From positions 1-22,605 of the forward strand of contig JADGJA010000335.1 in the NCBI GenBank assembly GCA_027596035.1: a DNA stretch of 22,605 nucleotides, written 5' to 3'. The DNA comes from Thoreauomyces humboldtii. Its lineage: Eukaryota > Chytridiomycota > Chytridiomycetes > Spizellomycetales > Powellomycetaceae. The notes under the pieces are model-generated. The model was not told where the DNA came from. It searched no databases and saw only the letters and a list, made by a program, of their open reading frames with translations. Below, in pieces: positions 8,861 through 18,387 of the stretch (position 1 is the first letter of the stretch; the number at the start of each line of letters is the position of its first letter). The position numbers were made by a program, and so were the translations under genes.

Positions 8861-11479
8861 CTAATGCCCGCCACGACCCCTTCCTCCTCCTCGACCACCA
8901 CCCCTGGATCCCCTGCCCCTGCCACCACCACGTCCTCCCCTTCCACCACGATCTCCTCCGCCGCCTCCACGTCCTCCACCGCCACCGCGACCTCGAGACC
9001 CTCCGCCTCGTCCGCCTCGTGATTGCTGCCCAGGCGGTCCCCTCGGTGCGCTGCTGCCGTCGTGTCCGCCTCGTGCGTTTCGACCAACGTTCGTGGGGGC
9101 TCCTCGTCCACGACCTCCTCGTGCCCCTCGTGCTCCGCCACCCGACTTTCGTCCAGAATCGTAGTCGTCCTGAAACAGGAAAAACCCGAACGCCCATCAG
9201 AAACAGAGAAAAAGACACTGCAAATGCAAGAGAGAGAGAGAGGAACAAGAAAAACAGGAAGAATGTCACCCACCTCTCCCTGATCTTTCCCTTCTCCAGG
9301 CTGGAACGTGATGCTGAAGTTTCCGCTTCGAGTCCTCTCGACCTTGTCCCCACGACCACCGACGTTGGCGTCCGTCTTGAGTCTGTCCTCGAACGTTCGT
9401 TTGTGGGACTGTGGTTGTGCGGGCGCGGCCGACGCTGAGGTGGATGCCTTGACGGCAGCACCTGCCGCTGCCGCCTTGGCCGTCTGTCCCGCCTTGACCT
9501 CGTAGAACGACGGTCCCTTTGCGGATCGTGCGTTCGTGGATGACGCTTTCGGTTTCGTGAAGCGAGTGAATCGAATCTGGTCGTCCTCTGCGGATGGAAG
9601 TTGTCAGTAAGCAGATGTCGAGGGACCGCAAGAAACACGCACGGATTCCTTCATACCGGAATCAGCCGAATTGTAATCCTCTTCCTCGTCCTCATCATCG
9701 TCCTCCTCATCGTCATCGCTTTCATCGTCCTCGTCATCATTCCCGTTCCTCCCCTCATCCTGGACCTTGGTGAAAGCGTTCCTCGCGACCGCCATCCTCG
9801 ACTCGCTGGGATGATGCAACTTCCACTCATGACTCGTCTCGTCCACCTGGAAGTCCTGATCCTTGAAGAGGTCCGCGAATCTCTCGTCACCCAAGGGATT
9901 CTCGGCATCCGCGTTCTCTCTGTCGGGGATGTCCTTCTTCCTCTTCTTGTTCCTCTGCTTCCGTTCGGCGTCGTCCGAGTCGTCGGCGCTGTCGGGTTCC
10001 TGGTTGGCGGGATCGTCCTGCATGAGCTTGACGGCCATGTTTCGATTGATCTTGGGGAGCTTCTTGACGGCCGAGATACGCGAGGCGCGTTGCTTGTCGA
10101 TCCGTTCCTGGACCATGCGCTTCTTGTACTCGTCGTACTCGAAGGGGTTGGCGATGGCTTTGGCCTTCTCGTACAGTCGGAGGTCGAGGAAGAAGCCGTG
10201 CATGTAGGCTTTGAGGACGGTGGTTCCGACGAGATGGTCGAGGCCGAGGTTGGAGAGTTCCTTCCTTGTCACGAACTTGTAGTCGTCGTACATGGTCTGG
10301 GATGGGTTCTCCTCTAGCTCCTCGGTGAGGTTGTCGAGGTAGGCGCACCATTTCGGTGCGGGTCCGAGTTGTGGGATGTAGAAGGTTTGTATTTGGACGC
10401 CTTCGTTGGCGACCATGATGAGACCGCTATCGTCCCATACGCATACGTCGTTGATGTCACATGGAGGTTCGATGGATGTGAAAGCCTTTCCCGTGTCCTT
10501 GTCCCAGACTTTGATGATCTTCGTGTCGGCCGACACGACGTTGCCGGAGGAGTGCATGTGGAGTGATTTGATGGGGAACCCGTACTGGTGATCCTTGACG
10601 ACGATGGGGGAAGCTGATCGAAGGTCGTAGGTGAGGACCTGGCCAGTCGCAGTCCCAACGGCGTAGGTGAGTCCGTCGTCGGAGAACTTGATTGCTGTTA
10701 TCTGAGGGAAAGCATCCAGGGCATCTGATCCCAGGGATTTGACGACGGCAGCACCGACATCGAGAGCACCGATCCTGCGGCGTTCGCGAGGGTGCCAGAA
10801 CTCCAACCTTCCATCTTCTCCACCGAACCCGAACAGCTGATGAGCGGGGTTGACGTGCATCACGTTGATGGCCGGACAGTCGGTGACGAGGGAAGTGAGG
10901 AACCGCCCTTGGTCCAAGTTCAGCCTCCAGACCTCGTTGCTCGCACCCGCCACCATCAGATCGCACGTTGGGTAGTGATACGCCAGATCCCTTCCGAACT
11001 TTGGCACTCGGGTCTTGTAGTGAAGGCCGAACTGGGTGTGGAGTTCGATGGTCCTATCGGATTGCAGCATGATGGTCTTTGACCAATCGTCGGATAGGAT
11101 CTCGAACTGGACGTTCTCGCAGTCCTGGTGACGGTCGAACTTCATGGATTTCTGAGCCAGCTCGAACACGCGCATCTGAGGTTGGTAGACGCCCGTGGCG
11201 ACAATGTAGTTGCCATCGCGGGTCGGTTTTATCCGAAGGGAAGCTTCGGGGAACTCAAAATCCTGGATCAGTTCGATCCGTCGGCGGTATTCTGCGGGGG
11301 ACAAGAGGCTTTAGCTCGACGAAGGTCCGCTGCACGCGTGCTCCGTTGCGCAAGACTGCCCCACCTTGGTCCTTTTTCAAACTCTTTGCGTTCCTTCTTG
11401 CGAGCCAATCCGGAATGGCGCTGCGTGCCGCGCTGGTGACCGAGTAGATCTTGACGTGGTTGGCATTGGAGACCTGCAT
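8861..11479 (-). CDS. ENP2: Nucleolar WD40 protein NOL10/Enp2 with a C-terminal RGG tail, 4 exons
   Basis: Exons 11365-11479, 9657-11291, 9274-9587 and 8861-9169 (introns 73, 69, 104 nt; phases 1, 1, 0) give 790 aa. The N-terminus MQVSNANHVKIYSVT and the motifs EYRRRIELIQDFEFPEAS, VQFEILSDDWSK, YKTRVPKFGRDLAYHYPTCD and EVWRLNLDQGRF match NOL10/Enp2. Residues about 40-355 form the WD40 propeller. A conserved helical region follows, then a NUC153 motif (DERFADLFKDQDF, from residue 507), an acidic tract near 557-577 and a terminal exon of about 100 residues that is almost entirely Gly/Arg (RGG). Enp2 is a component of the SSU processome acting in 18S rRNA maturation in the nucleolus. The protein is longer than yeast or human homologues (about 700 aa), mainly through the RGG tail. 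The gene is divergent from PDCD2. Confidence 0.94.
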
Positions 11480-11863
11480 TCTTCACGGTTGTGGCGCCGG
11501 CCGCGACCGCGAGAGTGACGGGAACAGAGCGAGGCGGGGGGGCAGGGAGGAGCCGTAGGTACGCGCGAGAAAGGAGAACACAGTAGCAGTCGTAGATATC
11601 CTATCGTATATGAGGATCGCCGAGACTGTCTTGAGCAGGAGGAGTGAGTTACTATAGCTGGTCGCAATGGGTCTACCAGTTGCACTCTAACGGGTTTGGT
11701 CAAGCGAAGGACCGAAAAGAAACAGGGGAGACGCTATCCAAAGAAAAAAACAAATAAAAAAGGCCCCACTGGGATGCCCATTGCCCAGTACATTGTAGTG
11801 TTATTAGGACACCCCACTTTCCATCACCGAAGACCACAGAGTTACACCCTCCTGACGGAAAAG
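11480..11863. promoter_or_regulatory. Shared divergent promoter of NOL10/ENP2 and PDCD2/TSR4
   Basis: The 384 bp between the two start codons must hold both promoters and both 5' leaders. No clear TATA box is seen. A purine-rich segment with AAAGAAAAAAACAAATAAAAAAGG lies about 100 bp before the PDCD2 start, and a G-rich segment lies near the NOL10 start. Confidence 0.6.
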
Positions 11864-13404
11864 ATGGTTGCGATACAGCTGGGATTCGCGGAGGAGATCC
11901 TGGACGGTCCCCTGCCAACCTCCATTCACGATTTCCCAAACAAGATCGGCGGCAAACCGGTACAGTGACTAGAGTTGCGCAGCAAACGGACGCCATTCCT
12001 TATGCTCACCCACTAGCCATTGAACAGATATGGTTGAACAAGGAGACTGCTCTCACCGCCGACAGGGTCACATGCGGAGTCTGCGAGAAACCCATGGTGC
12101 TCCTTCTCCAGGTGCGTAAGCTCGGAAAGCCTATGTGGTCAGAAGAGGCAGAAGAAGGATGGCTCAACGAACCTATTTTTACCCCGATAACAGTTCTATA
12201 CACCTGAGGATGAGCCAGCGGAAGCCTTCCATCGCGTCATATACCTCTTCTGCTGCAGAAACGGAACCTGCCATAGGATGCGGTGGCGGGATTGGTATGC
12301 CTTGCGTACGCTATCTATCACGAGCAAAACCCAGAAACCCACCCATCTTTGCACTCCAGCTTCAAAGCGATCCGAAGTCAACTTCCGGAAGTGAACAACT
12401 GTTACGATGCAGAGACTGGCGACGAGATTGGTGAAGGTGGGTTTGCTCTCCAACTCCACCTAATATCTGTCAGTAACTGAACTATCATGAAAATCTCAGC
12501 CGCACACCTCTGCGACGTCTGCGGTCTCGCGGGACCGAAACAGTGCGGGCGCTGTCATTCAGCACGATACTGTTCCAGAGAACACCAGGTCAACCACTGG
12601 TCCCACGGCGGTCACAAGGCCGCATGCTCCGGGAGCACCATCGCTCCATCCACATCCATCATCACCACGCCACCCACACTTCCCCCCATGCATCCATCGC
12701 ATCGCACCATCTTCGCCGAATTTGAGCTCGTTTCCGAGGACGAACCTCCATCCGCCACGCCCGCCACCGCAGCATTGCAGGACGAGGATGCACTCTCCGC
12801 GACACTTTCCTCGACCCAGATCAGTCCATCGACGGTCGCCGAGGATCCGGACGAGGACATGGAAGAGACGGAGGTGGACGTCGACAAGGCGTTCCTTCGG
12901 TTCCAAAAGCGCGTCCTGAGGGAACCCGAACAGGTGGTTCGATACGCTCGCGTCGCTTACGACGGACAAGATCAGCAGCAGGACGAGGAACTCCTGTGGG
13001 TGAGCGATGCGGGTCGACCGGAGGCTACCGACGTTCCAGCCTGCCCGTTGTGCGAGGGACCCAGGACGTTCGAGTTCCAGGCCATGCCCCAGTTGCTCAA
13101 CCATCTGGACGTGGACCATTCCACGGCTGATGCGCTGGATTGGGGGACTGTCGTTGTGTATTCGTGCGCGGCTAATTGTCATCCTGGGGACGGGAGACCC
13201 TATGTGGAGGAGTTGGTGTGGAGACAGATGTTCAGCGAGGATGGCATGGGAGATTCGGCTAGAGCTGCTCTGAGAGCACAGCAAGAGGCCAAAGCGAGGG
13301 CGAAGGCGGAGGAGGAGACAGGAGAGAGCGAGGGGCCGGACGGGGCTAGCAAGGCTGCTGAGCCCGCGACGACAGGTGCTGAGAAGAATTTAGAACAGGC
13401 GTAA
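11864..13404 (+). CDS. TSR4: PDCD2/Tsr4 family protein (MYND zinc finger), ribosomal protein uS5 chaperone, 5 exons
   Basis: Exons 11864-11959, 12028-12111, 12194-12294, 12360-12430 and 12500-13404 (introns 65-82 nt) give 418 aa. The N-terminal TYPP-like half has VAIQLGFAEE, NKIGGKPIWLN, C-G-V-C-EKPM, LLLQFYTPEDEP and FHRVIYLFCC. The MYND finger at 122-160 has C-D-V-C, C-x2-C-HSARYCS and HQVNHWSHGGHK. The PDCD2_C domain at about 250-362 has FLRFQKRVLREPEQVVRY, CPLCEGPRTFEFQAMPQLL, DWGTVVVYSC and YVEELVWRQ. Length and domain order match complete PDCD2. The family escorts newly made uS5 (Rps2) to the assembling small subunit. A frame beginning with ATG at 12487 opens inside intron 4, but conservation across the exon 4-5 junction shows it is not the true start. 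The C-terminal tail is Ala/Glu-rich and of low complexity. Confidence 0.94.
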
Positions 13405-14044
13405 TAGTTTTCTCTATTCGGTGATTGCGTATGGCCTGTCGTTGCCGGTCCCGTCACACCTCGGTTTACGACATTGTCGTGCATCCTCCACAGCAACCAT
13501 CGTCCTGAACCCAGGATCTAGTTGATGAATCTCCTCCATCTTGTGCCTCCCCCGCCCCTCCGGTTTGGGTTGTATGATATGAGAGTATGGTGTGAGGAAG
13601 GTGGAAGTTCCCACGCACATGAATCGCGGCTGCCCGGCAGCGTCGCGCGGCGTGGAACCACACATCGCTTGCGCTTTCTCCTGTCGGAGATACAACCACT
13701 GTCTGTTTATTTGGTCAAAGGATGGCCTACAGCCCAGCTTTATAGGGCGTGCCAGGTGCGCCATTGTCGCTCGTTGGTATGAGCAAATATAATCTGCATA
13801 CAAATGCGACAAAGGTGTGCGATTTGACCCTCGTTCCATCTTTCGGCTTGAGAAGGGCCTCAAGGTCTGCTCACCGAGGATCCGCTCTATCCTGATGGTA
13901 TCTTGGGTCACCCGCTGCTGAAAAATCCACGCAGACTGACCATCCAAGTGTTTTTCGACGGCTTTCGAGGCAAGGGACTAACAGGGGAAGTGCTTTCAGA
14001 GTACTGCAGATAAAGTTTATTACACTCGTTTTTCTTCAATCATG
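13405..14044. other. Intergenic region between convergent PDCD2 and the proline-rich orphan
   Basis: The region holds the 3' flanks of both neighbours. A minus-strand frame at 13414-13947 stays open, but its ORF begins at TTG, it overlaps another open frame and it matches nothing I recognise. A second small protein gene cannot be excluded but is not supported. Confidence 0.45.
14016..14021 (-). terminator. Polyadenylation signal of the proline-rich orphan gene
   Basis: On the minus strand this is a perfect AATAAA about 24 nt after the TGA stop at 14045. A well-placed signal supports the orphan frame as a real transcript end. Confidence 0.6.
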
Positions 14045-14592
14045 TCAATCGTTCCAATCGTCGAAAGCGGAGCGTGGTGCGGGTTCGATCCCGATCGCCG
14101 CCAACATCTTGTCCTTGACGGTCCGATCTTCGACGGGTTTGCGACCGAGGACGGGACCGTCGTACCGTACCGGTCCCGGTCCCGTCCCCTTCTGGTAGAT
14201 CTCTCCGTCGCAACCGAGGTACCATTCCTGGGCCCACTGAGCGATGAAAGCGCTGGTGATGCATCCCGTCATGCCGCGACCGGGTCCGGAATCGGGTCCC
14301 GGGATCGGAATGTCAAAGTCGGTGGACGGGAGGCAGCCCGTCAGGAGGTATTCCCGGACGGCGTGAGAGATGGGGTCGTTGTGACGGGGCACCCTGGGCG
14401 GAGGAGGTGCTGGAGCCTGGGTGGCAGGAATCTGGTCTACGACATTGCCGGAAGGAGCGGAAGGAGGGGTTGGAAGAGGTGGGAGCTTCATGCTGCAATG
14501 GTAAGTCAGGAATGGATGCCTTCGTTCTCGGCGTTGTAGTTTGGCTTTTCTGGACTGACTTCATGAAACCCAAAGGTGGACGATCTTATCAT
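14045..14592 (-). CDS. Small proline-rich protein of unknown function, probably 2 exons
   Basis: I do not recognise this protein. The main exon (14045-14492) encodes MKLPPLPTPPSAPSG at its start, a Pro/Ala-rich first third, then a more ordered part with HAVREYLLTGCLP, GCITSAFIAQWAQEWYLGCD and a C-terminus ending AFDDWND. No signal peptide or membrane helix is evident. An intron 14493-14569 (77 nt, GTTTCA...TTGCAG) would join a 23-nt first coding exon starting at ATG 14592 in frame, giving 156 aa beginning MIRSSTFG. Without splicing, ATG 14491 starts a 148-aa protein. The intron size matches its neighbours and removes an out-of-frame ATG at 14564. An AATAAA lies just after the stop. The choice of start is uncertain. 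Confidence 0.6.
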
Positions 14593-14833
14593 GTTGGAAG
14601 CTGCCTTGAAGGTGGGCCTACTTCGCGGACGTTAGTATTGTTCTGATCGCTAAAGAAATGCTGCTATTGTTGCTGTCGAGAGCTGTCCAGCGGCCAGTGC
14701 CGTTCCAGGGTTCAAGGCTCAAGACTAAACACCAGCTTACTGCCTAGATTTCCTTGGCGAAAGAAGTCGTTCGCTGGAAGGGCTTGGAAAAGGCGCCCAG
14801 AGGCAAGTAGAAATTCTTTTTCTACGTGTCCTC

Positions 14834-17146
14834 TCACTTCAGCTTCAACCGGCTAAAAATGGTGGGTGCAGGAGGCGGCTGTCCAGTTTCTGGCCGCTCC
14901 TCCATCGTCTTGTTCCGACACGCCTCCATCACCTCCTTGACCGTAGCCTTGTCCATGTCGTCTCTCTTTGACAGCAACCACTCAAAGAACTCGATGGGAC
15001 AGTCCGGATACGCCTTCCAAAGGGAATAGAAATCCAGGAAGGCCATCTTCGGACTGCTCTCGACGAAGCAGATGATCTTTTCCACCACCTCGAACGCCGC
15101 CGCCACACGCTTGGGAGTCTTGTAGTCCTGCCAAAAAGCGGTGAGGGACGCTAGGTCCTGTCGCATGCGATCGGGAGCTCCCGGCATCTTGAACCTGACG
15201 GTCTTGTTGCGGAGCGACTCGATGTAGGCTCCCACCATCCTGTCCATCAAGTCGGTCGTGAAGCGGTTGAACAGGTACTCTGCCATCGTGATCCGGAACT
15301 CTTCGAGATAGTCCTCGAGGGTTCCGACGACGAAGCGCATCACGTCTTGTTCGTACCACTGGGGGAGACAGTGGAGGGCGGACCAGGCGGGTCGGAGGTC
15401 GGAGGTGACGATGTCGACGAGGATCTGGGTGGCTCGTCTCGACACTTTCATGAATCCGTCGGTGGCTTCCTTTATCAACTGCGCAAGCTGGGGACGGAAG
15501 GCGGGTTCCATGAGAGCTTCCGTCCGTTCCAGCAGCTGTTCTGAGAACTCGCTGGATCGAAAACAGTCGTTGGCAAGAGCCACCACGTAGTCGGGAAGAC
15601 CATCCGCTAGCTCGTGACCCGGCTTCGCGGTGTGAGTCTCGCGATCCACAAACTTCTGGTATTCGTTGTCCATGATGCGGGTCCAGGCTTTGTGGAACTC
15701 ATCGAGGGTTCGACAGCACTCTTTGACTACGTCGTATAGCAGTTCACCTCGGGACGAAGAGGAAACGAGGTCGACCTGCTGATTGAACATCTGGAAGACG
15801 ATGACGGAGCCTGACAGGAGATAGTTTCCGGATCCGTCTGTTTCGGGCGCGTTTCGTCGCTGTAGGAAGTCGACCGTCTCGGACTGGAGGATGTTGCTCA
15901 ACCACTCGCCGAGCTTGCTCCTCACGAGCTTGACGTACTCTCCCGTGAGCTGCTCCTCGCGACCGTCCAGCAGTCTCGGCTCCAGGAGATCCTCGCTCAC
16001 GTCCAGACGCGATGACATGGACTGGTAGTAGTCTCGCACCCAGCCCAGGAGCTGGAGAATGAAGCCCGGCTCGATAGCCTTGGCAGTGATCTGATTGACG
16101 GTGTCGTAGATGGCGCGGTGGTACTCCAAGACGTAGAAGTGAAAGATGTTGTACCGCTTTGGGAATCTCGGAACGAGCTCGTCGTGAACCAGGATGAGGT
16201 TGTCCACGACCGAGTCGAACTGAGCAAGGACCTCTGGCAAGTTATCCTTGTTCTTGATGTACATGCGCTCAATCTCTTCGACGATCTGATCCCGTAATGC
16301 GTCAAAGAACTTTATCCGATACGACTTTATGGGTCGGGGACGAGCCTGTTCCGCCATGTGATCCGTGCTCCCGACCCCTGGTGATGTTGGCGAAGCCACC
16401 TCCTGAACGGACGCCTGCTCGTCCGCGCGCTCCTCGGCCTCTATGATCTTCACGAGTCGGACCACTGTGGAAGCCTGATCGCCTTTGATCAGGTCGACAG
16501 TGTGACGCGCGACTTGGAACAGGTGGGCCTCAAAATCCTGTTCCAGCAGGTCCACCTTGTGGAAGTAGTCATGGAGGGTATTGAGGACATCTCGAGGTGA
16601 CCGCCTCGCCTTCGCCAGAGTGGTGTTGCGGAACTCTTCGAGTTGTTGAAGCTTGTAGTGTATCAGCAGCAGGTTCGGGGCCGGTCCGAGCAAGTCCTCC
16701 GAGTCCTCCTCTAGCAGAGCCCGGATTCTGGCCACCTGATCGTTCAGCTGTTGGAACTGCTCGACCATGAGCTTTGTCGAGACGAAGTTCTGATGGGTTC
16801 TAGATATCTTTTTGATTCGCTCATAATTCCGTATGGTATTTTGCGCGGCCGTGCACTTTTCGTCGACGGCCGCAAGGTTCCCTCGTATCTTTTGGGTCTC
16901 GGCCTTTGTTTGCGACAGGGTGTCCAAACCGCGTTGAGCGTCGTCCAACTGGCTTTCCACCGCCGTTTTGAGTTGAGCGTCAATGGAAGCGCGCTCGGCT
17001 GCGAAGCGTTTCCGCACGGTGGCCAGTTTGTTGGTGAGGTCATCTGGGTGTCGAAGGATATCAGCGATTCGGAAGACAGCAGTCTCTGTCGCATCGGATG
17101 CAAAGTCGGATGCAAGAACGGCATTCGAACCATCCTCGTAAGTCAT
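14834..17146 (-). CDS. SEC6: Exocyst complex component Sec6 (EXOC3)
   Basis: One uninterrupted 770-codon frame from ATG 17146, the usual Sec6 length (yeast about 800, human EXOC3 about 745). The N-terminal 25-115 is strongly helical with heptad-like spacing (RFAAERASIDAQLKTAVES; TIRNYERIKKISRTHQNFVS). The middle and C-terminal parts carry Sec6-family features such as NLLLIHYKLQQLEEFRN, DYYQSMSSRLDV and KMAFLDFYSLWKAYPDCPIE. Sec6 is a core subunit of the eight-protein exocyst, which tethers secretory vesicles to the plasma membrane at growth sites. The absence of introns contrasts with most neighbours. The protein ends FSRLKLK. Confidence 0.92.
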   Translation of the reverse strand: MTYEDGSNAVLASDFASDATETAVFRIADILRHPDDLTNKLATVRKRFAAERASIDAQLKTAVESQLDDAQRGLDTLSQTKAETQKIRGNLAAVDEKCTAAQNTIRNYERIKKISRTHQNFVSTKLMVEQFQQLNDQVARIRALLEEDSEDLLGPAPNLLLIHYKLQQLEEFRNTTLAKARRSPRDVLNTLHDYFHKVDLLEQDFEAHLFQVARHTVDLIKGDQASTVVRLVKIIEAEERADEQASVQEVASPTSPGVGSTDHMAEQARPRPIKSYRIKFFDALRDQIVEEIERMYIKNKDNLPEVLAQFDSVVDNLILVHDELVPRFPKRYNIFHFYVLEYHRAIYDTVNQITAKAIEPGFILQLLGWVRDYYQSMSSRLDVSEDLLEPRLLDGREEQLTGEYVKLVRSKLGEWLSNILQSETVDFLQRRNAPETDGSGNYLLSGSVIVFQMFNQQVDLVSSSSRGELLYDVVKECCRTLDEFHKAWTRIMDNEYQKFVDRETHTAKPGHELADGLPDYVVALANDCFRSSEFSEQLLERTEALMEPAFRPQLAQLIKEATDGFMKVSRRATQILVDIVTSDLRPAWSALHCLPQWYEQDVMRFVVGTLEDYLEEFRITMAEYLFNRFTTDLMDRMVGAYIESLRNKTVRFKMPGAPDRMRQDLASLTAFWQDYKTPKRVAAAFEVVEKIICFVESSPKMAFLDFYSLWKAYPDCPIEFFEWLLSKRDDMDKATVKEVMEACRNKTMEERPETGQPPPAPTIFSRLKLK

Positions 17147-17581
17147 GGCGGGTGGTCACCAACGACAGATTAAAATGCCTCCTTGACTGGTTCTGAGTTG
17201 TGATTGACTTGGCTTGAGGCCTGGGCGAAAGAAAGTTTCCTGGCGACGGGAACGCGTTGGTCAACGCGATTGCTGCGCCTTGGTTTTTGGACTGTGGCTC
17301 TCTCCAGCCAAAACCGGGTCGAAGAAGTTGAATTCTAAATACATCAATACGATTGCTAGAGAGGTGGAAAGAATGTAGCAAAAACGTGGCAAGGATAAGG
17401 CCGGCTCGTGATGGCCACAATGCGATGGAAAGAGTGAGGGTGAGAGTGTAGAAAAAGGGAAGGGTTTGCGCCTGGTTTCGGTCATCGACGTCGACTTCGA
17501 ACTGGTATTCAAGTGCAGGGCGAAAGACGTGCAGCGCCAGGAAGGCAGTAGCAGATCACGTGTGAACGGACGTGGACGGAA
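17147..17581. other. Intergenic: SEC6 promoter and CK2-beta 3' flank
   Basis: No gene, RNA or repeat is recognised. Both neighbours run on the minus strand, so this contains the upstream region of SEC6 and the 3' untranslated part of the CK2-beta transcript. The latter has no perfect AATAAA. Confidence 0.5.
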
Positions 17582-18387
17582 TCATTCTGGTTTGGGTTGC
17601 CGCTGAGCTTCCCGGATGAGCTCCTGCTGTCGTTGTTCCTTGGCGGCTTGGTGGATTTTGAAGCCAAAAATCTTTGGAACGTATTGTTTCGTAGTCTTGA
17701 CGGGTTGATGCGAGGGATAGGCGAGGAGGAAGAGATGGGGGAAGGTCGTGCCAAAGTGGGCTCCGTCGACCGCCATGTGCCGCCGGGACACTGGCGAGTA
17801 CACGTCCTCGCATCGTGGGCAGTACAGCTTGATGCACTTTACGCCGGGACTGTCCGAGAGACCGACCGGGAGGACGGGCTGATTGTCGCACAGCACCCGT
17901 GGGCATCGTCCAAACTCTGCATGGCGGAACTTGTCCTGCATCTTGCTCAGACCGCGCGCCGTGATGACGAACCGGGCGTGGATCAGCCCGTAGAGAGCAC
18001 GGGCCGACTTTTCCACCTCCACCCGCATGGCATCGTCCAGGTCCTCCTCCAGTCCATCCGTAATCAAGTCGAACGCAAGGGCATATTGCGATACTGCTAA
18101 GTGGATGGACGTTAGGAAGTGGTGGGGCAAGGCCAGATTGCCGACGGGGTATTCCGCGAACCTTCCGTCTGCAGCCCTGTGAGATTGAATCGATCGAGGA
18201 TGTAGTCCTCGTCTATGTCGCAGTAGAACTCGTTGCCCTTGAGGCTCTGGAACCACTCGATCCAGTACGCGGTGGATTCTGCAGAGTCAGAGGAGCCACC
18301 CGACAGTTCTTCCTAGACGAGCGCAATAGTTTCAGCACACGCCGAGAGATTCCGTGGGAAGAGAGACACTGGGAGACAAACCTCCAT
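17582..18387 (-). CDS. CKB1: Casein kinase II regulatory (beta) subunit, 3 exons
   Basis: Exons 18382-18387 (only ATG GAG), 18162-18312 and 17582-18093 (introns 69 and 68 nt, phases 0 and 1) give 222 aa. Hallmarks: [20 protein letters not shown] near the N-terminus; FNLTGL; an acidic loop EEDLDD near residue 68; [13 protein letters not shown]; the zinc ribbon C116-PRVL-C121 and C144-PR-C147, with the same spacings as human CK2-beta; [11 protein letters not shown]; and [10 protein letters not shown]. The beta dimer scaffolds two catalytic subunits and sets substrate choice. CK2 is also part of the UTP-C subcomplex of the SSU processome. The first exon is inferred from a lone ATG with adjacent donor GTTTGT. 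The second intron has an unusual donor GTTCGC, chosen because it restores [17 protein letters not shown]. Confidence 0.92.

Noticed and set aside
8683..9273. 196-codon minus-strand frame rich in Glu/Val
   Set aside because: It is an out-of-frame reading of the RGG exon of NOL10 plus its intron; the RGG frame has the proper acceptor, junction and stop.
9601..10317. 238-codon hydrophobic plus-strand frame (Leu/Val-rich, looks like a membrane protein)
   Set aside because: It is the antisense of the acidic, Lys-rich part of NOL10; the hydrophobicity arises from reading Asp/Glu/Lys codons backwards.
13414..13947. 177-codon minus-strand open frame downstream of PDCD2
   Set aside because: It starts at TTG, has no recognisable domain, is overlapped by other open frames and lacks a clear splice or poly(A) context.
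14079..14090. GGTTCGATCCC, resembling a tRNA B box
   Set aside because: No cloverleaf can be built around it, and it lies within the coding exon of the proline-rich protein.
14042..14539. 165-codon plus-strand frame opposite the proline-rich orphan
   Set aside because: The minus-strand frame has the ATG with adjacent splice acceptor and an AATAAA after its stop; the plus frame has neither and runs into the SEC6 side without supporting signals.
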